Below the pieces are notes generated by a model. It was not told the origin of the DNA and ran no database searches. It saw nothing but the letters and a program-made list of their open reading frames with translations. A stretch of DNA of 64,000 nt, from contig NZ_JNZP01000017.1 in NCBI RefSeq assembly GCF_000725545.1, forward strand, positions 124,001 through 188,000. Direction: 5' to 3'. Position 1 is the stretch's first letter, and each line of letters starts with the position of its first letter. Both the position numbers and the translations under genes were made by a program. Below, in pieces: positions 1 to 8,670 of this stretch. The DNA is from Streptomyces exfoliatus. GTDB lineage: Bacteria > Actinomycetota > Actinomycetes > Streptomycetales > Streptomycetaceae.

Positions 1-704
1 CGTTCGACGATCCGGCCCGCGTACATGACGGCGATCTTGTCGGCGACGTCGGCGACGACGCCGAGGTCGTGGGTGATGAGGATGAGGCCCATGTGGAGTT
101 CGCGCTGGAGCTCGGCGAGCAGGTCCATGACCTGGGCCTGGACGGTGACGTCGAGGGCGGTGGTGGGCTCGTCGGCGATGATCAGCTCGGGTTCGAGGGC
201 GAGCGCCATCGCGATCATGATGCGCTGGCGCATGCCGCCGGAGAACTGGTGGGGGTACTGGCCGACGCGTTCCTTGGCGGCGGGGATGCGGACCCGGTCC
301 ATCAGCTCGACGGCCTTGGCCTTGGAGTCCTTGCGCGACATCCCCTTGTGGACCTGGAACATCTCGCCGAGCTGGTCGCCGACGCTGAGGACGGGGTTGA
401 GGGAGGACAGGGCGTCCTGGAAGATCATCGCCATCTTGGCGCCGCGGACCTTGCGCCGGTCCTCCTCCTTGAGCTTCAGGAGGTCCTGGCCCTGGAAGAG
501 GATCTCGCCCTGGGTGATCTTGCCCGGGGGGACGTCGAGGATGCCCATGACGGCCTGGGCGGTGACGGACTTGCCGGATCCCGACTCGCCGAGGACGGCG
601 AGGGTCTCCCCCGCGTCGACGGAGTAGTCGACGCCGTTGACCGCCTTGGCGACGCCCTCGCGGGTGTGGAACTCCACGTGCAGGTCGCGCACTTCGAGCA
701 GCAT
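1..704 (-). CDS. Peptide ABC transporter ATP-binding protein, OppD/DppD-like (partial)
   Basis: First ATPase of a peptide importer; it hydrolyses ATP at the cytoplasmic face to drive uptake through the two permeases encoded just upstream. Visible are the Walker A (GESGSGKS), the Q-loop (MIFQDALSSLNP), the ABC signature (FSGGMRQR), Walker B with DEPTTALD, and the H-loop (ITHDLG). The gene starts at ATG 704 and the C-terminus, including the Fe-S/OppC-type tail, lies beyond the left edge, so about 234 residues are seen. It sits 6 bp after the permease stop and is clearly in the same operon. It is very similar to the OppD paralogue at 5634-6692, indicating operon duplication. Confidence 0.95.
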   Translation of the reverse strand, partial: MLLEVRDLHVEFHTREGVAKAVNGVDYSVDAGETLAVLGESGSGKSVTAQAVMGILDVPPGKITQGEILFQGQDLLKLKEEDRRKVRGAKMAMIFQDALSSLNPVLSVGDQLGEMFQVHKGMSRKDSKAKAVELMDRVRIPAAKERVGQYPHQFSGGMRQRIMIAMALALEPELIIADEPTTALDVTVQAQVMDLLAELQRELHMGLILITHDLGVVADVADKIAVMYAGRIVE

Positions 705-710
705 GGGTCC

Positions 711-1697
711 CTACCTCAGCTTGGGGTCGAGGGCGTCGCGGACGGCGTCGCCGAGCATGATGAAGGCGAGCACGGTGATGGCGAGCGCGCCGGAGGGCCA
801 GAGCAGCATCTGCGGGGCGTTGCGCACGTAGGGGGCGGCCGAGGAGATGTCGATGCCCCAGGAGACGGTGGGGGGCTTGAGGCCGACGCCGAGGAAGGAG
901 AGCGTGGCCTCCAGCGAGATGTACGTGCCGAGGGCGATGGTCGCGACGACGATGACGGGCGCGAGCGCGTTGGGCGTGATGTGCCGGAGCATCATGCGCG
1001 AGTTGGAGGCGCCGAGCGCGCGGGCGGCCTGCACGTAGTCGTTCTGCTTGACGGTGATGACGGAGCCGCGGGCGATGCGGGAGAGCTGCGGCCAGCCGAG
1101 GAGCACCATGAAGCCGATGACGGGCCAGACGCTGTTGTTGCTGACGACGGAGAGCAGGACGAGGCCGCCGAGGATGACGGGGATGGCGAAGAAGACGTCG
1201 GTGATGCGGGAGAGGAAGCCGTCCCAGGCGCCGCCGTAGAAGCCGGCGAGGCCGCCGAGGACGGAGCCGAGGAGGGTGACGCCGAGGGTGGCGAAGAGGC
1301 CGACCTGGACGGAGGCCCTGGCTCCGTAGACCGTACGGGTGTAGACGTCGCAGCCCTGGCCGTTGAAGCCGAAGGGGTGGCCGGGCTGAGAGCCCTCCTG
1401 GGCCTTGGACAGGTCGCAGTCGAGCGGGTTGCCGCTGGCGATGAGCTGGGGCCAGATGGAGATGATCACCAGGAAGACGATGATCAGCCCGGAGATGATG
1501 AAGATCGGGTTCCGGCGGAGGTCGTGCCAGGCGTCGGACCACAGGGAGCGGGGCTTCCTGTCGGGGCCGGTGCCTTCCGGGCCGCCCGGCGTCTTCTCCA
1601 GGCTCTCGCCCTCGTCCATCGCGAGGTCGGTCCCGCCTCCGGCACCGGTGTGGTTGATCGCGCGGCCGTCGTCGAACGGCTGAGGCTGCTCAGGCAT
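711..1697 (-). CDS. Peptide ABC transporter permease, OppC/DppC-like
   Basis: Inner-membrane permease of a peptide importer, 328 residues from ATG 1697. I chose this start over an in-frame TTG at 1715 because GAGGA lies six bases upstream. A hydrophilic, acidic N-terminus of about 50 residues is followed by an N-terminal membrane segment, then a large external loop with two cysteines (DCDL and GQGCDVYTR), then the BPD_transp_1 core. The EAA loop that contacts the ATPase is visible (QAARALGAS...PNALAP). The start overlaps the end of the upstream permease by 8 bp, which suggests translational coupling. The same overlap is present in the paralogous operon. Confidence 0.95.
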   Translation of the reverse strand: MPEQPQPFDDGRAINHTGAGGGTDLAMDEGESLEKTPGGPEGTGPDRKPRSLWSDAWHDLRRNPIFIISGLIIVFLVIISIWPQLIASGNPLDCDLSKAQEGSQPGHPFGFNGQGCDVYTRTVYGARASVQVGLFATLGVTLLGSVLGGLAGFYGGAWDGFLSRITDVFFAIPVILGGLVLLSVVSNNSVWPVIGFMVLLGWPQLSRIARGSVITVKQNDYVQAARALGASNSRMMLRHITPNALAPVIVVATIALGTYISLEATLSFLGVGLKPPTVSWGIDISSAAPYVRNAPQMLLWPSGALAITVLAFIMLGDAVRDALDPKLR

Positions 1698-2613
1698 AGC
1701 GGATCCTCGGGTCAAGGACGGCGTACAGGAGGTCGACGAGCAGGTTCGCCACCAGGAAGACCAGGACGAGGACGGTCACGAAACCGACCACGGTCTGGGT
1801 GTTCTGGCGCAGGATGCCCTGGTAGAGCTGGTAGCCGACGCCGTGGATGTTGAAGATCCGTTCGGTGACGATCGCTCCGCCCATCAATGCGCCGATGTCG
1901 GTGCCGATGAAGGTCACCACGGGGATGAGGCTGTTGCGCAGCAGGTGGCGGGTGATGACCCGGCGGCGGGGCAGGCCCTTGGCGACGGCGGTGCGGACGT
2001 AGTCGGCTCGTTTGTTCTCGGCGATGGAGGTCCGGGTGAGCCGGGTGACGTACGCGAGGGAAACCGAGGCGAGGACGAGCCCGGGGACGATCAGCTCGCC
2101 GAAGTCCGCGTCGGTGGAGACGGCCGGTTTGATCCAGCCCCACTTCACGCCGAGGAGGAGCTGGAGCAGCAGGCCGGTGACGAAGGTCGGCACGGAGATG
2201 ACGACCAGGGTCAGCAGCAGCACGGTGGTGTCGACGGGCCGGCCGCGCTTGAGGCCGGTGAGGACGCCGAGGCTGATGCCGATGACGATCTCGAAGAAGA
2301 TGGCGACGATGGTGAGCCGGATGGTGACCGGGAAGGCGCTCGCCATCAGCTCGGTGACCTCCTGGCCGTTGAAGGCCGTGCCGAAGTCGCCGGTGAAGAC
2401 GTTGCCCATGTAGGTCAGGTATTGCTGCCAGACGGGCTTGTCGAGGCCGAACTCCTTCTCGAGCTGGGCCGCCGTCGCCGGGTCGCACTGGCGGTCGCCG
2501 CACAGTCCGGCGATGGGATCGCCCATCACGTTCACCATCAGGAAGATAAGCAGCGTGGCGCCGAAGAAGACCGGGATCATCTGCAGCAGTCGCCGGATCA
2601 CATAACGACCCAT
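1690..2613 (-). CDS. Peptide ABC transporter permease, OppB/DppB-like
   Basis: Second membrane permease of the first peptide importer, 307 residues, a normal length for the family. It shows the typical N-terminus (GRYVIRRLLQMIPVFFGATL), the external cysteine pair (LCGDRQCDP) and the EAA loop (VRTAVAKGLPRRRV...RNSLIP), with roughly six membrane segments. It lies about 100 bp downstream of the binding-protein gene, separated by a strong hairpin at 2656-2700, and overlaps the next permease by 8 bp. Substrate specificity cannot be read from the sequence; oligopeptides are most likely from the family. Confidence 0.95.
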   Translation of the reverse strand: MGRYVIRRLLQMIPVFFGATLLIFLMVNVMGDPIAGLCGDRQCDPATAAQLEKEFGLDKPVWQQYLTYMGNVFTGDFGTAFNGQEVTELMASAFPVTIRLTIVAIFFEIVIGISLGVLTGLKRGRPVDTTVLLLTLVVISVPTFVTGLLLQLLLGVKWGWIKPAVSTDADFGELIVPGLVLASVSLAYVTRLTRTSIAENKRADYVRTAVAKGLPRRRVITRHLLRNSLIPVVTFIGTDIGALMGGAIVTERIFNIHGVGYQLYQGILRQNTQTVVGFVTVLVLVFLVANLLVDLLYAVLDPRIRYA

Positions 2614-2655
2614 GGGGGGCTCCGGGGGTTGGCTCCGGGTGGAGGGTGCCGGGAA

Positions 2656-2700
2656 GGCGTACGGCCCGGCGCGGGGGGTCCGCGGGCCGGGCCGTACGCC
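2656..2700 (-). terminator. Intercistronic hairpin between binding-protein and permease genes
   Basis: A perfect 15-bp stem (2656-2670 pairs with 2686-2700) with a 15-base loop that can itself pair further. It follows the binding-protein stop by about 20 bases. Such hairpins in transporter operons usually act as partial terminators or 3' stabilisers, giving more binding protein than permease. The paralogous operon has an analogous hairpin at 8592-8638. Confidence 0.75.
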
Positions 2701-2717
2701 TCCGACCTGCTACGGCG

Positions 2718-4343
2718 TCAGTTGACCTTGATCTGGTCGTAGACCGGGACGCTGAAGGGGTTCAGGGAGACGTTGGTGACCCGGTCCGAGTAGCCGGCGC
2801 TGCCGTTCTGGTACCAGAGCGGGATGGCGCCCATGTCGTCGCGGAGGACTTCCTCGGCCTGCTGGAAGAGTCCGACGGCCTTCGCGGTGTCCGACTCGGC
2901 GTTGGCCTGGTCGACGAGCTTGTCGAACTCGGGGTCGGTGTACTTGCCGTCGTTGGACGAGGCGTTGGTGTAGTAGAGCGGCTGCAGGAAGTTCTGGATG
3001 AGCGGGTAGTCCATCTGCCAGCCGGCGCGGAAGGGGCCCTTCAGCTTCTGCGTGGTGACCTGGTTGCGGTAGTCGGCGAAGGTGCCGATGGGGTTGCCGA
3101 CGCAGGCCTGGTCGTTGCCGAGGGCGCGGTTGATGGAGTTGCAGACCGCGTCGACCCATTCCTTGTGGGAGCCGGTGTCGGCGTTGTACGAGATCTTCAT
3201 GGTGCCGCCGGGGATGCCGCCGCCCTCCGCGACGAGCTTCTTCGCCTCGGCCGCGTCGTACTTGCACAGGTCGCCGCAGATGTCCTTGTAGCCGCCCTCC
3301 TCGCCGAGGACGGGGGAGGTCCAGTCGACCGCGGGGGTGCGGGTCTTCTGGAAGATCGTCTCGGTGATCTGGGCGCGGTCGATGGCCCGGGAGAGGCCCT
3401 GGCGGAGCTTCTCCTGTCCGGGCTTGTTCCAGGCCGGGTCGTAGAAGGGGAAGGACAGGGTCTGGATGATGCCGGCGGGGACGTTGATGTAGCGGTCGCC
3501 GAGGTCGGCCTCGACGTTCTTGAGCTGGGAGGCGGGGACGTCGTCGACGAGGTCGAGGTTTCCGGCCGTCAGGTCGGTGTAGGCGGTGTTGTTGTCGGTG
3601 TAGACCTTGAGGGTCACGCCGCCGTTCTGCGCCTTGTCGGTGCCGGGGTAGGCGTCCCAGCGCTTGAGGGCCATCTGGGAGCCCTTGGAGTACGAGTCGA
3701 CGGTGTACGGGCCGTTGCCGACGGGCTTCGAGAGCCAGCCTGCGTGGTCGTCGAAGAACGCCTTCGGCAGCGGTGCGAAGGCCGCGTATCCCAAGGTGAC
3801 GGGCCAGGTGGAGAACTTCTGGGTCAGCTTCACCGTGAAGGTCTGCGGGCCGGTGACCTTGAGGCCGGACATGGTCTCGGCGGTGGGCTCGCCCTTCTCG
3901 GGGTGGACCTGGTCGTAGCCCTCGATCTGGCCGAAGAAGTAGGCGTTCTTCTGGTTGTTCTTCAGGTGGGCGCCGTAGTTCCAGGCGTCGACGAACGACT
4001 GGGCGGTGACCTTCTCGCCGTTGGAGAAGGTCCAGCCGTCCTTGACCGTGATGGTGAAGTTGGTCGAGTCGGTGGTCTCGATCTTCTCGGCGAGCATGTC
4101 CTTCGCCTCGCCGGTCTTCGGGTCGTACTGCTTGAGCCCGCGGAAGATCATGGAGAGGACCTTGCCACCCTGGACCTCGTTGGTGTTGGCGGGTTCCAGC
4201 GGGTTCTGCGGGTCGCCCCACGAGGAACTCACGATGCCGTCGGCACCTCCGCCGCCGCTGTCGTCGCCGCCACCGCAGGCGGTCGCCGCGAGGGCGACTG
4301 CGGTGGCCAGTGCGGCCCACTTGGCGTGCGTGGCTCCGCGCAT
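2718..4343 (-). CDS. Peptide-binding lipoprotein, SBP family 5 (BldKB/OppA-like)
   Basis: Extracytoplasmic peptide receptor, 541 residues. The N-terminus is a lipoprotein signal peptide with the lipobox ATAC followed by a glycine/aspartate linker, so it should be lipid-anchored on the outer face of the membrane. Family-5 features include the segments QNPLEPANTNE, GLKVTGPQTFTVKL, GNGPYTVDSY and LRQGLSRAIDR. GGGAGG precedes the ATG at 4343. It is the first gene of an operon with permeases and ATPases downstream, and is a paralogue of the protein at 8671-10308. Two palindromes upstream (4362-4378 and 4383-4398) suggest repressor control. The BldK-type assignment is by family resemblance only. 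Confidence 0.95.
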   Translation of the reverse strand: MRGATHAKWAALATAVALAATACGGGDDSGGGGADGIVSSSWGDPQNPLEPANTNEVQGGKVLSMIFRGLKQYDPKTGEAKDMLAEKIETTDSTNFTITVKDGWTFSNGEKVTAQSFVDAWNYGAHLKNNQKNAYFFGQIEGYDQVHPEKGEPTAETMSGLKVTGPQTFTVKLTQKFSTWPVTLGYAAFAPLPKAFFDDHAGWLSKPVGNGPYTVDSYSKGSQMALKRWDAYPGTDKAQNGGVTLKVYTDNNTAYTDLTAGNLDLVDDVPASQLKNVEADLGDRYINVPAGIIQTLSFPFYDPAWNKPGQEKLRQGLSRAIDRAQITETIFQKTRTPAVDWTSPVLGEEGGYKDICGDLCKYDAAEAKKLVAEGGGIPGGTMKISYNADTGSHKEWVDAVCNSINRALGNDQACVGNPIGTFADYRNQVTTQKLKGPFRAGWQMDYPLIQNFLQPLYYTNASSNDGKYTDPEFDKLVDQANAESDTAKAVGLFQQAEEVLRDDMGAIPLWYQNGSAGYSDRVTNVSLNPFSVPVYDQIKVN

Positions 4344-4361
4344 GGAGTGCCTCCCGAATGT

Positions 4362-4378
4362 CCTAAGTATGACTTAGG
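4362..4378. promoter_or_regulatory. Perfect 7-3-7 palindrome upstream of peptide-binding lipoprotein gene
   Basis: CCTAAGT-ATG-ACTTAGG is a perfect inverted repeat 19-35 bp upstream of the start codon at 4343. It is AT-richer than its surroundings. Position and symmetry fit an operator for a dimeric regulator; the regulator is unknown. Confidence 0.6.
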
Positions 4379-4382
4379 CCCC

Positions 4383-4398
4383 AATATCACCCGATATT
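4383..4398. promoter_or_regulatory. Second palindrome (6-4-6) upstream of peptide-binding lipoprotein gene
   Basis: AATATC-ACCC-GATATT is a perfect inverted repeat, 4 bp from the palindrome at 4362-4378. The two may form a composite operator or overlap the promoter of the transporter operon that starts at 4343. Confidence 0.45.
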
Positions 4399-4468
4399 GA
4401 CGGTGCTGCACTTTTACTGCACCCGGATGACTGACGCCCCATGGGCGGGCGACTCCGGCGGCCGTACG

Positions 4469-4511
4469 CCGAAGGGCGCCCCGGTCCGTACTGGACCGGG
4501 GCGCCCTTCGG
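4469..4511 (-). terminator. Terminator of the second peptide transporter operon
   Basis: A perfect 19-bp stem (4469-4487 with 4493-4511) and a 5-base loop, 21 bp downstream of the stop of the OppF-like gene at 4532. There is no T-tract, as is common in Streptomyces. It separates this operon from the promoter region of the first one. Confidence 0.85.
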
Positions 4512-4531
4512 TGTGTCAGGTGTCCGGCGCG

Positions 4532-5641
4532 TCAGTGCGCCGCCACGACGTTCTTCTCCTCGGCGAAGTGGCACGCCGAGAAGTGAGCCGCCGGGGTGTC
4601 CTTGCCCTGGAAGGGCTCGGGGATCGCGAGGAGCGGGATCTCCTCGGCGCACTTGTCCTGCGCCTTCCAGCACCGGGTGCGGAAGCTGCAGCCCGACGGC
4701 GGGTTCGCCGGCGAGGGGACGTCACCGGTGAGGATGATCCGCTCGCGGTGCGCGCGGGCCTCCGGGTCCGGCACCGGCACCGCGGAGAGCAGCGCCTGCG
4801 TGTAGGGGTGCGTCGGGTGCTCGTAGATCTGCTCGTCCGTACCGATCTCGGCCATCTTGCCGAGGTACATGACGCCGACCCGGTCCGAGATGTGCCGGAC
4901 GATCGACAGGTCGTGCGCGATGAAGAGGTAGGACAGGTTGTACTCGTCCTGGAGCTTCTCCATCAGGTTGATGACCTGCGCCTGGACGGAGACGTCCAGG
5001 GCCGAGACCGGCTCGTCGCAGATGATGATCTCCGGGTTGAGCGCGAGGCCGCGGGCGATGCCGATGCGCTGGCGCTGACCGCCGGAGAACTGGTGCGGGT
5101 AGCGGTTGATGTACTCGGGGTTCAGACCGACGACGTCGAGCAGCTCCTGCACCTTGCGGCGCCGGTCACCCTTCGGGGCCACCTCGGGGTGGATGTCGAA
5201 GGGCTCACCGATGATGTCGCCGACCGTCATCCGCGGGTTGAGCGAGGTGTACGGGTCCTGGAACACCATCTGGATGTTGCGGCGGACGGCCTTCAGCGCG
5301 CGCCCGGACAGCTTGGTGATGTCCTGGCCCTTGTAGAAGACCTCGCCGGCGGTGGCCCGCTCCAGGTTCATCAGGAGCTTGGCGACCGTGGACTTGCCAC
5401 AGCCGGACTCGCCCACGATGCCGAGGGTCTCGCCCTGGTAGAGGTCGAAGGAGACCCCGTCCACGGCCTTGACCGCGCCGACCTGGCGCTTGAAGAGGAT
5501 GCCCTGCGTCAGCGGGAAGTGCTTCTTCAGGTCGCGGACCTGGAGGATCGGCTCGCCACGCTCGACCGGAGCCTCGATGGCGGCTACGGCCTCCGCCTCG
5601 GACGCCGCCACGGCCTCGTCGTTCTTGCTGAGGTCAGCCAT
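4532..5641 (-). CDS. Peptide ABC transporter ATP-binding protein, OppF/DppF-like
   Basis: Second ATPase of the second peptide importer, 369 residues from ATG 5641. GGAGACGATCC precedes this start; a longer in-frame version to 5677 is less likely. It contains Walker A (GESGCGKS), the Q-loop (MVFQDPYTSLNP), the signature (FSGGQRQR), Walker B with DEPVSALD, the H-loop (IAHDLS) and the family C-terminus with the cysteine-bearing segment GCSFRTRCWKAQDKC. It overlaps the OppD-like gene by 8 bp. It is the last gene of the operon and is followed by the hairpin at 4469-4511. Confidence 0.96.
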   Translation of the reverse strand: MADLSKNDEAVAASEAEAVAAIEAPVERGEPILQVRDLKKHFPLTQGILFKRQVGAVKAVDGVSFDLYQGETLGIVGESGCGKSTVAKLLMNLERATAGEVFYKGQDITKLSGRALKAVRRNIQMVFQDPYTSLNPRMTVGDIIGEPFDIHPEVAPKGDRRRKVQELLDVVGLNPEYINRYPHQFSGGQRQRIGIARGLALNPEIIICDEPVSALDVSVQAQVINLMEKLQDEYNLSYLFIAHDLSIVRHISDRVGVMYLGKMAEIGTDEQIYEHPTHPYTQALLSAVPVPDPEARAHRERIILTGDVPSPANPPSGCSFRTRCWKAQDKCAEEIPLLAIPEPFQGKDTPAAHFSACHFAEEKNVVAAH

Positions 5642-6692
5642 GGATCGTCTCCTTCCAGAAGTGGCAGGCGCTGCCACGGCCCGGAAGGTCCGTGCCGTCC
5701 TGCTCGGTCACCGGCACGAGCGCCGGCACGTCCGTACGGCAGACGTCGTCCGCCTTCGGGCAGCGCGGGTTGAAGGCGCAACCGGACGGGATCTTCAGCA
5801 GGTTGGGCGGCAGACCCTTGATCGCGTACAGCTCCTGGCCCTTCTGGTCCAGGCGCGGGATCGAGGCGAGGAGACCCTTGGTGTAGGGGTGGGCCGGGCG
5901 CTTGTAGATCTCGTGCACCGGCGCCTGCTCGACGATCCGTCCCGCGTACATCACGGCGATCTTGTCCGCGACGTCGGCGACGACGCCGAGGTCGTGGGTG
6001 ATGAGGATCAGACCCATGTTGTACTCGCGCTGGAGCTCCGCGAGGAGGTCCATCACCTGGGCCTGGACCGTCACGTCGAGCGCCGTGGTGGGCTCGTCCG
6101 CGATGATCAGGTCTGGCTCCAGGGCGAGCGCCATCGCGATCATGATGCGCTGGCGCATACCGCCGGAGAACTGGTGCGGGTAGTCGTTGACGCGAGCCGC
6201 GGCGGCCGGGATCTTCACCCGGTCCATCAGCTCGATCGCCTTGACCTTGGCCTCCTTCTTGGAGAGGCCCTGGTGCACCCGGAACATCTCGCCGAGCTGG
6301 TAGCCGACGCTGAGCACGGGGTTGAGCGAGGACAGCGCGTCCTGGAAGATCATGGCGATCTTGCTGCCACGCACCTTGCGGTGCTCTTCCTCGGACATCT
6401 TGAGCATGTCCTGACCACGGAAGACGATCTCTCCCTTGGTCACGAACCCGGGCGGGGTGTCGAGGATGCCCATGATGGCCTGCGCGGTCACGGACTTGCC
6501 GGAACCGGACTCGCCGAGGACGGCGAGGGTCTCGCCGGCGTTCACGGAGTACGAGACACCGTTCACGGCCTTTGCGACGCCCTCACGGGTGCGGAACTCC
6601 ACGTGCAGGTCGCGCACGTCGAGGAGCGGACCGTCGTGGGTCGCGCCGTCGCGCGGCGCGGGAACGCTCGCGGTCTTGTCGATGGTGGTCAC
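5634..6692 (-). CDS. Peptide ABC transporter ATP-binding protein, OppD/DppD-like
   Basis: First ATPase of the second importer, 352 residues from GTG 6692, with AAGGACG upstream. Walker A (GESGSGKS), signature (FSGGMRQR), DEPTTALD and ITHDLG are all present. The C-terminal oligopeptide-transporter domain carries the usual cysteines (GCAFNPRCPKADDVC). It starts 17 bp after the OppC-like stop and overlaps OppF by 8 bp. It is close to identical in its core to the partial gene at 1-704. Confidence 0.96.
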   Translation of the reverse strand: MTTIDKTASVPAPRDGATHDGPLLDVRDLHVEFRTREGVAKAVNGVSYSVNAGETLAVLGESGSGKSVTAQAIMGILDTPPGFVTKGEIVFRGQDMLKMSEEEHRKVRGSKIAMIFQDALSSLNPVLSVGYQLGEMFRVHQGLSKKEAKVKAIELMDRVKIPAAAARVNDYPHQFSGGMRQRIMIAMALALEPDLIIADEPTTALDVTVQAQVMDLLAELQREYNMGLILITHDLGVVADVADKIAVMYAGRIVEQAPVHEIYKRPAHPYTKGLLASIPRLDQKGQELYAIKGLPPNLLKIPSGCAFNPRCPKADDVCRTDVPALVPVTEQDGTDLPGRGSACHFWKETIHG

Positions 6693-6709
6693 TGCGTTCG
6701 TCCTTACTC

Positions 6710-7660
6710 TCAGCGCAGCTTCGGGTCGAAGGCGTCACGGACCGCATCGCCGAGCATGATGAAGGCGAGCACCGTGATAGTGAGCATTCCGGACGGGAAC
6801 AGCAGCGGGTGCAGACCCGACGAGATGCGCTGCTGGGCCTCGGAGATCATCACGCCCCAGGAGATGGCCGGGGGCCTGATGCCGATACCGAGGAAGCTCA
6901 GGGTCGCTTCCGCACCGATGACCGCACCGAGCGAGATCGTGGCGACCACGATCAGCGGGGTGATGGAGTTCGGCAGCACGTGACGGAACATCATCCGCGA
7001 GGTGGAGGCACCGAGCGAGCGAGCGGCGGCCACGTAGTCGGCCTGCTTGACCTGCATGACGGCGCCGCGCATGACGCGGGCCATGGACATCCAGCCGACC
7101 ACGGTCAGCGTGAGGACCACGGCCATCACGCCGGCGTTGCGCATGCCCTTGTCGTCACGGAAGTTGTTCAGGATGACGATCGCGGCGAGCAGCAGCGGCA
7201 GCCCGAAGAAGACGTTGGTGACGAACGAGAGGAGGGCGTCCGTCCACTTGCCGAAGAAGCCGCCGAGCACACCGACGAGGCCGCCGATGACCAGGGAGAA
7301 GATGGTCGTCAGCACACCCACGATCACCGAGTTGCGGGTGCCGTGGATGGTCTGCGAATAGACGTCGCAGCCCTGGAAGTTGTAGCCGAACCAGGCGCTG
7401 CCGCTGGGGCCCTCCATCGAGTGCTTCAGGTCGCACGCGAGCGGGTCGACACTGGTGAAGAGGCCCGGGAAGGCGGCGATCGACACGATGCCGAAGATGA
7501 GGACCGCCGAGACGATGAACATCGGGTTGCGGACCAGGTCCCGGAAGGCGTCCTGCGCGAGACTGCGGGTCTTGTCCTGCTTGTCCGGGGCCGGGGCAGG
7601 CGCGATGGGGCCGACGGGGTCCTCGACGGCCGTGTCGGTCTTCTGGGTCGTGTCACTCAT
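6710..7660 (-). CDS. Peptide ABC transporter permease, OppC/DppC-like
   Basis: Permease of the second importer, 316 residues from ATG 7660. GAGGA lies upstream inside the end of the preceding gene, and this was preferred over the in-frame TTG at 7678. The acidic/proline-rich N-terminus, the first membrane segment (MFIVSAVLIFGIVSIAAF), the external cysteine loop (ACDLKHS...FQGCDVYS) and the EAA loop (VAAARSLGAS...PNSITP) match the paralogue at 711-1697. It overlaps the OppB-like gene by 8 bp, implying translational coupling. Confidence 0.95.
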   Translation of the reverse strand: MSDTTQKTDTAVEDPVGPIAPAPAPDKQDKTRSLAQDAFRDLVRNPMFIVSAVLIFGIVSIAAFPGLFTSVDPLACDLKHSMEGPSGSAWFGYNFQGCDVYSQTIHGTRNSVIVGVLTTIFSLVIGGLVGVLGGFFGKWTDALLSFVTNVFFGLPLLLAAIVILNNFRDDKGMRNAGVMAVVLTLTVVGWMSMARVMRGAVMQVKQADYVAAARSLGASTSRMMFRHVLPNSITPLIVVATISLGAVIGAEATLSFLGIGIRPPAISWGVMISEAQQRISSGLHPLLFPSGMLTITVLAFIMLGDAVRDAFDPKLR

Positions 7661-8579
7661 AGCGAATCCTCGGGTCAAGCACGGCGTACAGCATGTCCAC
7701 GACCAGCGCGGAGATCAGGTAGACGAGCACCAGCAGGCTGACGAACCCGACGACCGCCGGACCGTCCTCCACGTTCAGCGAGGTGAACAGCTGGTAGCCC
7801 ACGCCGGGGATGTTGAAGATGCCCTCGGTGACGATCGCGCCGCCCATGAGGGAGCCGAGGTCGGCGCCCAGGTAGGTGACGACCGGGATCAGCGAGTTGC
7901 GCAGTACGTGGATGCCGATGACCCGGCTCTTCGGCAGGCCCTTGGCCTTCGCGGTACGGATGTAGTCGGCGCGGAGGTTCTCCGCGACCGATGCCCGTGC
8001 CAGACGCGCGATGTAGGCGAGCGAGACCGAACCGAGCACCAGACCCGGCAGCACGTAGCTGATGAATCCGTCATCGGTACTGGAGACGGGGAACAGTCCC
8101 CATTCCTGCCCGAGGAAGGTCTGGCTGACGTTACCGAGCACGAAGATCGGGACGGCGATGACGAACAGGGTGGAGACGAGCACCAGGTTGTCGATGAAGC
8201 TGCCGCGGCGCATACCGGCGAGCACACCGGCGATGACGCCGATGATGAGCTCGAAGGTGAAGGCCACACCGGCGACCTTCAGCGTCTCGGGCCAGGCCTC
8301 GGCCAGGAGCTCGACGATGGGCCGGCCTTGGTTGATGGACTCACCGAAGTCGCCCTGGAGCAGACCCGTGAAGTAGTACCAGTACCGGACGAAGAACGGG
8401 TCGTCCAGGTGGTACTGAGCGGTGAGCGTCGCTCTGATGTTGTCGGGTACGGGCTTCTCGCCGTACAGGTTCTGGATGGGGTCGCCACCCATCTGCGTGA
8501 CGAGAAAATAGACGATCAACGTGGTGCCGATGAAGACGGGCACCATCTGAAGGATTCGTCGGATGACGAACCGGCCCAT
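7653..8579 (-). CDS. Peptide ABC transporter permease, OppB/DppB-like
   Basis: Permease of the second importer, 308 residues. The start is ATG 8579 with GAGGAGGATCC immediately upstream. N-terminus GRFVIRRILQMVPVFIGTTL, the periplasmic-side loop with NLYGEKPVPDN, and the EAA loop (IRTAKAKGLPKSRV...RNSLIP) are typical. Unlike its paralogue at 1690-2613 it lacks the external cysteine pair. It is preceded by a strong hairpin (8592-8638) that separates it from the binding-protein gene. Confidence 0.95.
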   Translation of the reverse strand: MGRFVIRRILQMVPVFIGTTLIVYFLVTQMGGDPIQNLYGEKPVPDNIRATLTAQYHLDDPFFVRYWYYFTGLLQGDFGESINQGRPIVELLAEAWPETLKVAGVAFTFELIIGVIAGVLAGMRRGSFIDNLVLVSTLFVIAVPIFVLGNVSQTFLGQEWGLFPVSSTDDGFISYVLPGLVLGSVSLAYIARLARASVAENLRADYIRTAKAKGLPKSRVIGIHVLRNSLIPVVTYLGADLGSLMGGAIVTEGIFNIPGVGYQLFTSLNVEDGPAVVGFVSLLVLVYLISALVVDMLYAVLDPRIRYE

Positions 8580-8591
8580 GGATCCTCCTCG

Positions 8592-8638
8592 CGAGAAGCG
8601 GCGGGGGCTGGTGTTGCCGGCCCCCGCCGCCGTTCTCG
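8592..8638 (-). terminator. Intercistronic hairpin downstream of binding-protein gene
   Basis: An 11-bp GC stem (8598-8608 with 8620-8630), extended after a 2-base bulge by six more pairs (8592-8597 with 8633-8638). It lies between the binding-protein stop at 8671 and the permease start at 8579, the same place as the hairpin at 2656-2700. It is a likely partial terminator or mRNA stabiliser. Confidence 0.75.
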
Positions 8639-8670
8639 ACTCTTAAATGTGGGTCAGATGCCTGAGGCCG

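Noticed and set aside
2646..4400. Plus-strand frame opposite the peptide-binding lipoprotein gene
   Set aside because: Val/Gly/Asp/Glu-rich antisense shadow with no motif. The minus strand has a complete lipoprotein.
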